Shown here in pieces: positions 35,251 to 43,585 of a stretch of 43,585 nucleotides of DNA; the stretch's first letter is position 1, and each line of letters begins with the position of its first letter. The notes beneath the pieces were generated by a model that saw only the letters and a program-made list of their open reading frames with translations, was not told the DNA's origin and did no database searches. The DNA is from an uncultured SAR86 cluster bacterium (GTDB taxonomy: Bacteria; Pseudomonadota; Gammaproteobacteria; Magnimaribacterales; D2472): NCBI GenBank assembly GCA_902514105.1, contig CABXPU010000008.1:1-43585 (forward strand). Direction: 5' to 3'. The position numbers and the translations under genes were made by a program.

Positions 35251-35385
35251 GCACTCGAAGGTTAATCTTTTAGAGAAACTTTGCTCTGACTACTTATAGG
35301 AGGTCATCAAAACACACTTTTAAGGCTCTATTTGATAAGGGAAACTCTATACCTTAAACATATAACCTTCGAGTCCTCAATAAAA
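35250..35385 (+). ncRNA. Candidate Fur-regulated small RNA or structured element
   Basis: A gene-free stretch between two convergent genes. 'ACTCGAAGGTTA' (35253-35264) pairs perfectly with 'TAACCTTCGAGT' (35363-35374), closing a 98-nt interior. Inside, 'TTTAAGG' (35319-35325) pairs with 'CCTTAAA' (35352-35358), and 'TAGAG' (35271-35275) can pair with 'CTCTA' (35345-35349). It also has an 11-nt 'TTATAGGAGGT' identical to the katG ribosome site. It starts at the likely transcription start next to the Fur-like box. No U-tract is visible on either strand, so it may instead be a bidirectional processing or termination structure. Confidence 0.4.
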
Positions 35386-37533
35386 TTATCGTACAATCAT
35401 CATTTCATCAATTAACCTAGTATCTTTCTCATAGACTTCTAAGGCCCAAAGTAAGTATCTAGAGTCAACGTGAATAGTTCTTGTTTGAGGTATGAATTTA
35501 TAATCAGAAATAATGGTTTCTAACATTCCGTCAAATGCTAAACCAACAAACTCACCTCTAGTATTAATAGTAGATGATCCTGAATTTCCATTGGTTATGT
35601 CTAAATTAGAAATGTAATTAACCGGAACACTCCCAATATCACTAAATGAATAACTTCCATACTCCTTATCGGTAATTAACTTAAGTTGCTTTGTATCAAC
35701 TTCAAAAGGTGAAACACCTGTATTTTTTTGAGCAATACCTTCAAGGGTTGTGAAAGGCTTGTAATAAACGCCATCTTTTAGCTCAACCCCCATTACATTT
35801 CCAAAAGTAACGCGTAAAGTTCCATTTGCATCTGGATATATATCCTTACCTTGAGATTTATAAAATCTTCTTAATGATTTAATAAATATAGATATATTTT
35901 TTTGTTGTAAGCTTGAACGAGCCTTATTTTTTTTCTCACGTTCCATACCCTCATCAAAAACATTTCTAGCAAAAATAATGAATGGATCTGTTGACTCATT
36001 TAGCTCATCAATAGAAGCATCCAATAATTCAACTCTCTTTGATACCTCAAGAAGATCTGATGGGTAATCATACATTCCATCTACTACAGATATAGTCTCT
36101 TCATATGAATTATCGAGTTTTAATAATTCGCTATATATTTTATGCCTGTCACTGCTGTTAACATCTCTGTATTTGTTCAATCTGAATAAAAAGATGCCTT
36201 TATCAACCTCTGGATCAAATCTATATTCCATTCCCCTCATTCTATTAACTAATCTTTCATAATCTCTTTCCTGATAGCCTGGTTCTCTATCTCCGTTAGG
36301 CTTCGTCTTTTCATATGCATGCCTATATATTGTTGATGCAGTTCCAATCAGCGTAGAACCTCCATAATAAGTATTGTTAAGACTTTCACTATTTTGCTCA
36401 TTTGAAATTTTTAGAAGAGCATCTAAAGCACTTTTTTCTTCAGCTGATCCACTTGAATCTAGAAAATCTATGAATTTGTTCCAATTTTGTTTTTCTTGTT
36501 TAAGCAAATTAAAGTTTTTTGCACCCTCAACTTGACCAGATATTTTTTTATAGTAATTTTCATATCCACTTATGCTACCTCTATACTTAAGAGCTTTGGC
36601 TTCATCATCTTTGGTTAGATCACGCATCAGATCTATACCTGACCTTAAGAACTCCACATAGTTTTCGAAACCGAATTGAACGTCAAATCTAATTTTTGGG
36701 TATGGAAGTAGTCTATTAGTTCTTCCTGGATATCCAGCAACCATAACAAAGTCACTTTCTTTAACACCGCTTTTAGATACCTTTAGAAAATTTCTAGATT
36801 TATATGGGACATTCTCTTTAGAAAATTCTTTGCTTTCATTTTGAGGGCTAACATAGGCTCTTAATAAGGCAAAATCACCCGTGTGTCTTGGATACATCCA
36901 ATTATCAATTTCTCCTCCAAATTCCCCTATTGACTGAGGCGGCGCATAAACCAAACGAACATCTTTAATTATCAATTTTTTTATTAATTGATAGGTTTCT
37001 CCGCTATAGAAACTTCTAACTTCACATTGATATTCTTCACTAGTCTCACAATTTTTTATTAGATTTTTTCTATTATTTTGAATCATCTGATATCTTTCAT
37101 TTTCGGAAGAAGATTCACTTGTTCCTTTTAAAACTTTAGAAGTTACATCAGTACTTTCTTGAGTAATATAAACTCTGGCACCAGGAGCGGACGGAGCTTC
37201 TTCCTCTATACTTCTGGCAATAAAACCTGTTTTAAACAAATCTTTTTCCATCCTTCTAGTATTAAACTGAAGATATGAGCCTTCAACACAATGGTAATTG
37301 GTTGCTATAAGGCCTGAGTCTGAAATAAAAGCAGCAGAGCAGCCACCAAGACTTACTATTGCATTAAGAGGGTGCTCAAATAAATTACTAAATTTCCTTA
37401 TGTTGCCCCTAAATCCAGCAGCCCTTATATCTTTTTCAATATTAGGAAGCTGATGCGGCTCCCACATTCCTTCGTCGGCATTAAGCTGAATTGATGGTAG
37501 TAATAGAGCGATAAAAAAAGTTAATCTAATCAT
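35386..37533 (-). CDS. S46-family dipeptidyl-peptidase (DPP7-like), periplasmic
   Basis: Removes dipeptides from the N-terminus of peptides in the periplasm. The 715-residue protein has a signal peptide (cleaved near 'LNA|DEGMW'); the mature start 'DEGMWEP' is typical of the family. The catalytic triad is His81 ('ATNYHCV'), Asp in 'HTGDFALLRAY' and Ser651 in 'TNGNSGSS'. The residue 18 after the Ser is Gly669, in the position that is Arg in acidic-specific DPP11 and Gly in DPP7, so a preference for hydrophobic P1 residues is likely (inference). It is the last gene of a six-gene minus-strand run. Confidence 0.95.
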   Translation of the reverse strand: MIRLTFFIALLLPSIQLNADEGMWEPHQLPNIEKDIRAAGFRGNIRKFSNLFEHPLNAIVSLGGCSAAFISDSGLIATNYHCVEGSYLQFNTRRMEKDLFKTGFIARSIEEEAPSAPGARVYITQESTDVTSKVLKGTSESSSENERYQMIQNNRKNLIKNCETSEEYQCEVRSFYSGETYQLIKKLIIKDVRLVYAPPQSIGEFGGEIDNWMYPRHTGDFALLRAYVSPQNESKEFSKENVPYKSRNFLKVSKSGVKESDFVMVAGYPGRTNRLLPYPKIRFDVQFGFENYVEFLRSGIDLMRDLTKDDEAKALKYRGSISGYENYYKKISGQVEGAKNFNLLKQEKQNWNKFIDFLDSSGSAEEKSALDALLKISNEQNSESLNNTYYGGSTLIGTASTIYRHAYEKTKPNGDREPGYQERDYERLVNRMRGMEYRFDPEVDKGIFLFRLNKYRDVNSSDRHKIYSELLKLDNSYEETISVVDGMYDYPSDLLEVSKRVELLDASIDELNESTDPFIIFARNVFDEGMEREKKNKARSSLQQKNISIFIKSLRRFYKSQGKDIYPDANGTLRVTFGNVMGVELKDGVYYKPFTTLEGIAQKNTGVSPFEVDTKQLKLITDKEYGSYSFSDIGSVPVNYISNLDITNGNSGSSTINTRGEFVGLAFDGMLETIISDYKFIPQTRTIHVDSRYLLWALEVYEKDTRLIDEMMIVR

Positions 37534-37555
37534 AATTTTTCCTTTAATTTGTTTG

Positions 37556-38809
37556 TTAATTTATAGAACCTTTGAAGCTATATTTTTGGATAGGAATACT
37601 TATTCCTATGTATAGAATATTTACAAGTGAGTGAATTAATATAAGTTGAGTTGCAAGTAAGTTTAAATTAACTAGGCCACCAAAATATATAGCAAGAATA
37701 AGGATAGAAGAGACACCAAGTTGAATGTTAAAGCTATTTTCTTTATTTTGAAGAATGTAAGAGGTTAGCAGAACACCTAGGATAAAAATTAAACCAAAAA
37801 TTGCAGTTTCTTGATATGTTTGACTAGCTAATGTAACAGTTATAGATCCGGCTATTATTATTGTTGAGAAGATTTGAATAATTCCAAATATTTTTTGCTG
37901 CTTATTTAAAGGCGGGCTATATTTTTGTTTAAACAAAGCTGGATCTGGATTTGGATTATTATCAATTACATCTTCAGGTCGCCAGCTTGTAGATGAATAC
38001 CATATTTTAATTTTATTACTTATTTTTTTTGTATGAATGGTATCTTGAACCATTTGATAAAATACTTGGAAATTTGCCCAAATAGGATTCCAGCTATTTA
38101 GTGGCTTTACTGTCCCATACACCGGCTCAATATCAGGGCGTTCAGGAATATAGGTTCCAAATATTCTATCCCAGATAATAAATACACCACCATAGTTAGC
38201 ATCTATATATTCTTCATTCTTTGCATGATGAACACTATGGTTCATGGGCGTAATAAAAATCTTTTCTAGGATGCCTAAATGGCCTATATGTTTAGTATGA
38301 ACCCAAAACTGATATACAAGATTAACTCCAGCAACTGTAACAAAAACCCCTCCTGGAACGCCTATCATTATCATTGGTAGATAAAAAATCCATTTCCATA
38401 ACCAGCCAGTGCTGGTTTGTCGTAAAGCTGTTGAAAGGTTAAATTCTTCACCATGATGATGAACGCTATGGGTAGCCCATAAAACTTTTATTTCATGATG
38501 CATTCGATGCATCCAGTAATAAGAAAGATCATATAAAAGAAAAGCAATTATCCAAGTTACAGGGCTGTCAATTGGCAATAATTCAAGATTTAAATAAGAC
38601 CCGGCATAGACAAAAACAGCTCCTTGAAAACCAATATTTAACATTGGAGGAAACCTGCTAATTAAACCAAGACCTATGCTGGTAAAAGTATCGCTGAGTT
38701 TGTAATTATTTTTACCTACCTTTAGGCCATAAAGGAATTCAATTAGTATCAGTAAAAAGAATACTGGTACTGCTAAAGTAATGATTATAGATTTGTCGGT
38801 AAGTATCAT
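37556..38809 (-). CDS. Fatty acid hydroxylase superfamily membrane protein (alkylglycerol monooxygenase-like)
   Basis: A 417-residue membrane enzyme with a di-iron site formed by eight or more histidines: 'HRMHHE' (101-106), 'HSVHHHGE' (114-121) and 'HSVHHAKN' (191-198), preceded by 'LLYDLSYYW'. 'YGGVFIIWDRIFGTY' after the third box is strongly like TMEM195/alkylglycerol monooxygenase and the sterol desaturase family. About eight hydrophobic segments are seen, including an extra C-terminal group (about 300-410). It would hydroxylate or desaturate a lipid using O2. The substrate is unknown. It lies between a pantothenate kinase-like gene and the S46 peptidase with small gaps. Confidence 0.9.
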   Translation of the reverse strand: MILTDKSIIITLAVPVFFLLILIEFLYGLKVGKNNYKLSDTFTSIGLGLISRFPPMLNIGFQGAVFVYAGSYLNLELLPIDSPVTWIIAFLLYDLSYYWMHRMHHEIKVLWATHSVHHHGEEFNLSTALRQTSTGWLWKWIFYLPMIMIGVPGGVFVTVAGVNLVYQFWVHTKHIGHLGILEKIFITPMNHSVHHAKNEEYIDANYGGVFIIWDRIFGTYIPERPDIEPVYGTVKPLNSWNPIWANFQVFYQMVQDTIHTKKISNKIKIWYSSTSWRPEDVIDNNPNPDPALFKQKYSPPLNKQQKIFGIIQIFSTIIIAGSITVTLASQTYQETAIFGLIFILGVLLTSYILQNKENSFNIQLGVSSILILAIYFGGLVNLNLLATQLILIHSLVNILYIGISIPIQKYSFKGSIN

Positions 38810-38850
38810 TTTTTATTATTTCCCTTGTCAGATTATAAATTAAAATACTT

Positions 38851-39681
38851 TTAATTTTCTAGAATAGATAAAACACCTAAAGCATTAGCATAAGCTCCAT
38901 CTTTATTATATTCACCTGAAACTCCAGCCAGTTTTAATCTTTCGTCTATGCCTTTTTTAACTTCGCTTAGCATGTGAGTTCTCCCAATAAAATAAGCTTT
39001 GTCTAAACCTACCATCAGGGCATTAAGGTAAGTTACTGTTCCAATAACTTCTCCAACCATATTGCATAATGCCGCAGAAACATTTTCTATAGTGTCTTCA
39101 GAGGTATTTTTTGCTTTTGCAAAATTAGCAGCAGTAATCTCAGGGCTTAATTTACCTATTTCATTAACAGTATCCCCAAGGATAATATCTAAAGATTTTC
39201 TATTACCTTTCAATGCAAACTCGTTTATCTCTATTCCATCAATATTCTTAAAAAGCAGACCTGATAAACCTTCAAGCATTCCGCCGCCAACAGCAATTCC
39301 GCCCAGATAACTTGCTTCGTTTCCATGAAGGTAAACACAAGCAGTACCAGTCCCAGCACTTACAATAAGAGCTGATTCATCTTTAATATTATGAATATAC
39401 TTAGCTCCTTCACCTATAGCTTCTATTTCATTAATTTTTACAACAGGAGTATCCATTATTGAATCAGGAAGCTCTGCGGATTTACCTCCAGTAACCCCTA
39501 TAGAATGAATCTTTTTTACATCAAGATTAATTTTTCTTATAAACTCCAAGACAACTTCTTCATTTAGCTGTTTGTCCTTATTTCTTTCGCTAAATAGTGA
39601 AGGGAAAGTGTGATAATGAATTTCATCATCTTTAACCACAAGGTCTGTATTAGTGATACCAAAATCAAAGGCTAGAATCAT
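38851..39681 (-). CDS. coaW: Type II pantothenate kinase-like protein (CoaW)
   Basis: A 276-residue protein of the actin-like ATPase/ASKHA fold. The first phosphate loop is 'ILAFDFGITNTDLVV', and 'IVSAGTGTACVYLHG' is the second. 'YLGGIAVGGGMLEGLSGLLF' closely resembles the CoaW motif of Staphylococcus aureus type II pantothenate kinase. It would phosphorylate pantothenate as the first step of CoA synthesis. Type II enzymes are more usual in staphylococci and eukaryotes; proteobacteria mostly use CoaA or CoaX, so this is unusual, but no CoaA/CoaX is in the window to compare. Another ASKHA kinase remains possible. Confidence 0.75.
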   Translation of the reverse strand: MILAFDFGITNTDLVVKDDEIHYHTFPSLFSERNKDKQLNEEVVLEFIRKINLDVKKIHSIGVTGGKSAELPDSIMDTPVVKINEIEAIGEGAKYIHNIKDESALIVSAGTGTACVYLHGNEASYLGGIAVGGGMLEGLSGLLFKNIDGIEINEFALKGNRKSLDIILGDTVNEIGKLSPEITAANFAKAKNTSEDTIENVSAALCNMVGEVIGTVTYLNALMVGLDKAYFIGRTHMLSEVKKGIDERLKLAGVSGEYNKDGAYANALGVLSILEN

Positions 39682-39701
39682 TTTATATCTTAATTAATTG
39701 T

Positions 39702-41912
39702 TTAAAGCGAAGATTTTATAGTTTCCTTGGGCCAAGTCATTGGAATTTGTTGTTGAGGATTAAATGCCTTGGGTCCCAATGCTGGTATAGCGTTAGAAGC
39801 TTTATTAATTTCATCTTCATTTAAGAATCCACTTGGGACAAGTTTAAATACATCTAGGCCACGAGTTATTTCAGTTCCATAGATATAGCCATTATAAAAG
39901 TAAGCAGACCAATAACCGCCAGTAATCAATATGTCTTCCATAATAGGGCCGCGATCAAAATAAGCTATTTCCTTTGGGTTTGCAGAATCCGTAAAATTCA
40001 TTACTGAGATTCCGCCTTGATACCAAGCTTGAACAAAAATATCTCTGTTTGGAACTGGAATTATAGAACCATTATGAGCAACACAGTTTTCTGTCTCAAG
40101 CTGAGGTGCTGGCATTTTATAATGGCTTCTAAATACAAGCTTATTATCAACTATGTCATAGATTGCATCTGCGCCCCAATCTAGCGGATCCCAAGCGCGA
40201 CATCTTGCACGACCGCCACCGCCCCATTCATCAGTAAAAATAACCTTAGTGCCATCGTTATTAAATGTAGCAGAGTGCCAATATGCAAAACCTATATCAG
40301 TAACAACATCTAACCTTTGAGGGTTATAAGGGTCTGTTATATCAAAAAGGATACCGTTACCTGAACAGGCTCCAGCAGCTATATTGGTCGAAGGGAATAC
40401 AGTAATATCATGGCATTGATCAGTTCGACTAGTATCTTGAGTTTCGTCTCCATGGTCGCCACCAACCCACAAGCCACCAAGAGCTCCTGTTTCTGGATCA
40501 GCAAAAACTGTAGGACTGCTAACAATTCTTGATTTAGAGGGATCAGCAATAGGTATCTCAATAACATCTATTCTAAATAGGGCCGTTCTATCATCACCAG
40601 GAATATTACCTATACATTGTTCCATTTCCTCTTCATCTCTTACACCCCCAGTGCCAGAGTTATAAACAATGATTTTTCCATCATCCGTTGTAGATACAAC
40701 TGAATGAGTATGAGAGCCTCTACATGTTTGCACTGCACCAACTTGTTTTGGATTACTTAGATTAGAAATATCAAATATTCTTATACCCCTAAAACGTTCA
40801 GGGCTAGCATCTCTTTTAACGCCATCAAGCCCGCAATCTATTCGACTTCTAATTTCTTCAACTGACATGATCAATATATCTCCAACTATTGATACATCTC
40901 CTTGACCCCCAGGACAAACTATTGAAGAAATAAGATCAGGAATCCCATTCTCTTGAATTTTATACATATTAAAACCGTGATAACTTCCAGCAACTAGCAA
41001 GTCATCTCTAAAAGCCATATCAGTATTTGCGAAGCTTAAAATAGGAGAGCGGAGTGAGTCTGATCTTTCTTCAGTTGTTTCCTCCTCCTCATCATCTTCC
41101 TCATCAAGATATTCTACTCCTTTAGCAGCTGGATCATCTGGGTCAAAAAAACCTACAGGCTTTTTCAGAGAAGCTATTAATTCTAAATTCAATATAGCCT
41201 CATCAGCAAAATATAAGCCTGCTGTTAGGCCTGCTCTTGGATCATCTGATAGATTAACTGCTATAAAATTCATTCTTTCAATTTCAACACTTTGGTCATT
41301 TATTAAATCTGATACAAATTCATTAAATATTGGATCATGCGCAGAACCTGGATATTTTTCTAATTCTCTTACCATCTCAATAGCGCCATCATGATGAGTA
41401 ATCATGAGCTTGAGAAATAATCTATCAAAATCTGTACTTTTTGAATCCTGAAGAGCTTCTAATTGTTTTGGTGTGGCCATGCCAACCATATTCATATGCA
41501 TATGATGTTTTTTAGACATACTTGGTAACTCTATATCGCGCTGTTTCAACCAATTCTCCATAAAGTCTATTTCATCTTCTTGAGATACATCTATACGGTC
41601 AGCAAGATCAAGTATTGTTTCATTGTTAGTTCTTTTATCTGCAAGATTTGACATTAATATAGCTTGCTCGTGATGGACTATCATTCCCTGTAAAAATTTT
41701 ACATCAGCCTCAACATATGAAGTTGCAGCAATATTAGATGCTACTTTTGGATCAAGTTCTTTTGAGGCCTCACCCGGAGCACCTGGCTGAATTATTGGCG
41801 GATTAGAATCTTCATTTTCTGCTAATAACTGACTAGATAACAAAATAAAAAAGAAGAGGGCACAAAAATTAAGAGTATTTTTATATATATTGTATTTATT
41901 TATTCTCTTCAT
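39702..41912 (-). CDS. DUF305 domain fused to an LVIVD beta-propeller, exported
   Basis: A 736-residue protein with a long N-terminal region and signal peptide ('FCALFFFILLSSQLLAE'). Residues about 55-215 are a DUF305 four-helix, ferritin-like domain with paired histidines 'MIVHHEQAI' (80-81) and 'MITHHDGAIEMV' (173-174), plus a His/Met patch 'KKHHMHMNM' (135-142) that suggests copper or other metal binding. After an acidic linker ('DEEDDEEEETTEE'), the C-terminal 450 residues form a propeller of LVIVD-type blades ('RIFDISNLSNPKQVG', 'NGILFDITDPYNPQ'). It probably acts in the periplasm or at the surface. It overlaps the preceding gene by 17 bases. Confidence 0.85.
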   Translation of the reverse strand: MKRINKYNIYKNTLNFCALFFFILLSSQLLAENEDSNPPIIQPGAPGEASKELDPKVASNIAATSYVEADVKFLQGMIVHHEQAILMSNLADKRTNNETILDLADRIDVSQEDEIDFMENWLKQRDIELPSMSKKHHMHMNMVGMATPKQLEALQDSKSTDFDRLFLKLMITHHDGAIEMVRELEKYPGSAHDPIFNEFVSDLINDQSVEIERMNFIAVNLSDDPRAGLTAGLYFADEAILNLELIASLKKPVGFFDPDDPAAKGVEYLDEEDDEEEETTEERSDSLRSPILSFANTDMAFRDDLLVAGSYHGFNMYKIQENGIPDLISSIVCPGGQGDVSIVGDILIMSVEEIRSRIDCGLDGVKRDASPERFRGIRIFDISNLSNPKQVGAVQTCRGSHTHSVVSTTDDGKIIVYNSGTGGVRDEEEMEQCIGNIPGDDRTALFRIDVIEIPIADPSKSRIVSSPTVFADPETGALGGLWVGGDHGDETQDTSRTDQCHDITVFPSTNIAAGACSGNGILFDITDPYNPQRLDVVTDIGFAYWHSATFNNDGTKVIFTDEWGGGGRARCRAWDPLDWGADAIYDIVDNKLVFRSHYKMPAPQLETENCVAHNGSIIPVPNRDIFVQAWYQGGISVMNFTDSANPKEIAYFDRGPIMEDILITGGYWSAYFYNGYIYGTEITRGLDVFKLVPSGFLNEDEINKASNAIPALGPKAFNPQQQIPMTWPKETIKSSL

Positions 41913-42099
41913 CTTCTTTTATCTCCTCTGCTTCACCCTCAATAATTGTTGGTCTTCCTTGCGGCGGTTTTTGACGTTTGCCAAACCTATTAATTCTATT
42001 ATCACGATTAAGTTGATTTTTTGATGCCTTAACCTTACCTAAATTACTAATTAAGACAAGAGAGGCAAGAAAAATTAAAATCCAAAAAAATGAACTCAT
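41896..42099 (-). CDS. Small single-span membrane protein in the BI-1 operon, hypothetical
   Basis: A 67-residue protein: one N-terminal hydrophobic segment (about 3-20, 'FFWILIFLASLVLISNLG'), a basic stretch ('KNQLNRDNRINRFGKRQK') and a very acidic tail ('EGEAEEIKEDEENK'). The start is five bases after the stop of the BI-1-like gene, and its stop overlaps the DUF305 gene's start, so it is translated as part of the same operon. I do not recognise a family. The opposite charge of the two cytoplasmic halves is notable. Confidence 0.65.
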   Translation of the reverse strand: MSSFFWILIFLASLVLISNLGKVKASKNQLNRDNRINRFGKRQKPPQGRPTIIEGEAEEIKEDEENK

Positions 42100-42103
42100 T
42101 TTT

Positions 42104-42850
42104 TTATCTTCTACTATTTAATTTAGCTAACAATCTAAGTATTTCTAGATATAACCAGATTAAAGTAACCATTAAAGAGAAAGCTCCATACCATTCCATA
42201 TATTTAGGAAGTCCAGCTTCAGCTCCTTCTTCAATGAAATCAAAATCTAAAACAAGATTAAACGATGCTATAGCTACAACAAATAGTGAAAACCCAATAC
42301 CAAATAGTCCATTTGAGTGGATAAATCCAATAGGAGATCCAAACAATGACATTACAATGCTAATAAGATACAAGAACATAATACCCATAGTTGCTGATGC
42401 AACCATTAATCTAAAGTTTTCAGTCGGTTTAACTAACCCACTTTTGTATAAAAATAACAATGAGGCTGTGATGCCAAAAGTAAGTCCTATTGCCTGGATA
42501 GCTATGCCTGGGAACTGTGATTCAAATAGCATTGTTATTCCGCCCAAGCCAATACCTTGAGAAATAGAATAAAGAGGCGCTGTAGAGCTAGCCTTAGTTG
42601 GACTTCTAAATATTGTTACCATGGCTAAAATAAAACCAATTATAAAAGCAGGTATCATCAAACCTGGATTATTCCAACCAATAAAAGCACCACCAAAACA
42701 CAAAGCAAGTAAAATCCCTGTTTTATTCACCGCGCCATCTAGCGTCATTCTTTCAGCCAAAGGTACAGATTCTCCTGTTTGAGAAAAATGTTTCCTAAAG
42801 GCGGGATTGCCAGATCTTCCAAATGTATTTATAGCTGCATGTTTTGACAT
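42104..42850 (-). CDS. Bax inhibitor-1/YccA-like membrane protein (BaxI_1 type)
   Basis: A 248-residue protein with seven hydrophobic segments. The start 'SGNPAFRKHFSQTG' followed by 'MTLDGAVNKTGILLALCFGG' is the pattern of the PF12811 branch of the BI-1 family. BI-1 relatives are calcium- or proton-permeable channels or leak proteins; in bacteria the role is largely unknown. The C-terminal Asp pair ('LDFDFIEEGAEAGLP') sits where the pH sensor of BsYetJ lies. It is the first gene of the six-gene run and starts 75 bases from the next upstream gene. Confidence 0.9.
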   Translation of the reverse strand: MSKHAAINTFGRSGNPAFRKHFSQTGESVPLAERMTLDGAVNKTGILLALCFGGAFIGWNNPGLMIPAFIIGFILAMVTIFRSPTKASSTAPLYSISQGIGLGGITMLFESQFPGIAIQAIGLTFGITASLLFLYKSGLVKPTENFRLMVASATMGIMFLYLISIVMSLFGSPIGFIHSNGLFGIGFSLFVVAIASFNLVLDFDFIEEGAEAGLPKYMEWYGAFSLMVTLIWLYLEILRLLAKLNSRR

Positions 42851-42925
42851 AAAATTAGCCTCCTTTGGTGAATATAAGTCTCTATATTAAATATCTATGG
42901 GCTTTAAAACAAATTAAAAGGCTAT

Positions 42926-43585
42926 TTATAAGCTTTTAATCCACTCACCAACAAGTTTTATAGCCTCTTCATGCTCAAGCGCTCTTCCAGATTCAGGCAT
43001 CATAATCCCTGGATCTAAAGATTCCATTCTATAAAGCAGTATTGATTCTTCGGGTTTGCCTGGAACTATTGAATACTTAAGATTATTGCTTGCTCTTCCG
43101 GTAGCAATAGGTTTTTTATAATAACCAAGATGAATTTTTCTTTCTTCAGCGAAATCTAAATATAAGCCAGTAGTATCAGCAGAACCTCCATCAATATGGC
43201 AATGACCACAATTAATATCTAGATATGATCTAGCTCGATCATCAAGGGTAAGCGATGCATCTTCCCAATTAGGCATAGTCTTAAATTCTAAATTTTTATT
43301 AATCCATCCTTGTTTGTGCCATTTCAACAATTGATTCATTGCCCCTTCTTGATAGGCTAGGTTTTTATTTAAATTTCTTGCTTTAGGCCCAATAGGTTTA
43401 ATGCTTTTATCTGATTGATGGCATTCTTTGCACTGGTTAATATTTGGAACTCTATATCTTACTTCTTGAATAACCCCGTCTTGATTTACAAATTGGGTTG
43501 GAATAGTTTTTCCAGCAATAGTTAAAAATGCATCACTTTGCTCCTGATTCCATACATAACTTACATTTTTCCATTGCCCTTTCTT
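42926..43585 (-). CDS. SO2930/HNE_0200-like di-haem c-type cytochrome, C-terminal part (5' end outside window)
   Basis: The minus-strand frame is open from the window edge (43585) to the stop at 42926-42928, giving 219 residues; the ORF track shows only the part after an internal ATG. Two haem c attachment motifs are present: 'QCKECHQ' and, about 100 residues later, 'NCGHCHI'. Met in 'GIMMPESGR' is a likely sixth ligand of the second haem. 'VPGKPEESILLYRME' is typical of this family of exported cytochromes, whose N-terminal part is outside the window. The function is probably periplasmic electron transfer; partner unknown. It is 75 bases upstream of the BI-1 gene and may share its transcript. 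Confidence 0.8.
   Translation of the reverse strand, partial: KKGQWKNVSYVWNQEQSDAFLTIAGKTIPTQFVNQDGVIQEVRYRVPNINQCKECHQSDKSIKPIGPKARNLNKNLAYQEGAMNQLLKWHKQGWINKNLEFKTMPNWEDASLTLDDRARSYLDINCGHCHIDGGSADTTGLYLDFAEERKIHLGYYKKPIATGRASNNLKYSIVPGKPEESILLYRMESLDPGIMMPESGRALEHEEAIKLVGEWIKSL

Noticed and set aside
42090-42560. Plus-strand 156-aa ORF
   Set aside because: It is antisense to the BI-1-like gene, whose seven spans and family motifs are clear.

Overview
The window looks like the chromosome of a marine, streamlined, low-GC gammaproteobacterium, possibly of the SAR86 type. This is inferred from about 33% GC over most of its length, short intergenic gaps, two large TonB-dependent receptors, several exported peptidases, nickel superoxide dismutase and a DmdA-related demethylase. 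No taxonomic marker was available to test it. The first ~350 bases are clearly richer in GC (about 50-65% by line), the next two genes are intermediate, and the low-GC background starts near 3000.

Layout, left to right. 1-2930: the end of an amidohydrolase, an exported M28 peptidase and an exported alpha/beta hydrolase. 3003-4402: the phosphatidylethanolamine pair psd-pssA, followed by the 3' half of a decayed tRNA. 4470-6142: a small membrane protein and a lipoprotein with a charged helical repeat, both on the minus strand. 6250-10915: an S9 peptidase, a YHYH-domain lipoprotein and a tetrahydrofolate-dependent demethylase related to DmdA, closed by a strong terminator. 10985-17753: an alpha/beta hydrolase and a glycoside-use cluster (GPH-type sugar symporter, a Gfo/Idh/MocA-aldo/keto reductase fusion, and a GH3 beta-glucosidase with a PA14 insert). 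17833-22594: an exported amidohydrolase and a TonB-dependent receptor. 22661-27454: a YeiH-type membrane protein, a shikimate kinase-like gene behind a truncated saccharopine dehydrogenase remnant, a steroid 5-alpha-reductase-like membrane enzyme, hflX and a DoxX protein. 27519-29729: a clear Fur box and a FecA-like receptor. 29858-31210: tRNA-Ala(UGC), a LOG-family gene, a short repeat of the tRNA 3' end and a GH16 fragment.

31554-35385 is the most interesting part. A compact minus-strand operon encodes a newly called 57-aa His-rich exported/membrane peptide, nickel superoxide dismutase (sodN) and its maturation protease (sodX, whose catalytic Ser lies upstream of the first ATG). It is divergent from catalase-peroxidase katG and a small lipoprotein. 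A near copy (21 of 23 bases) of the Fur box found before the FecA-like receptor sits at the end of that lipoprotein gene. It is followed by a 122-nt gene-free stretch enclosed by a perfect 12-bp inverted repeat with a second nested stem. I propose this as a candidate iron-regulated small RNA in an oxidative-stress locus; it is unproven.

35386-42850 is a six-gene minus-strand run: BI-1-like protein, small membrane protein, DUF305-LVIVD fusion, type II pantothenate kinase-like protein, alkylglycerol monooxygenase-like hydroxylase and S46 dipeptidyl-peptidase. The window ends inside a di-heme c-type cytochrome.
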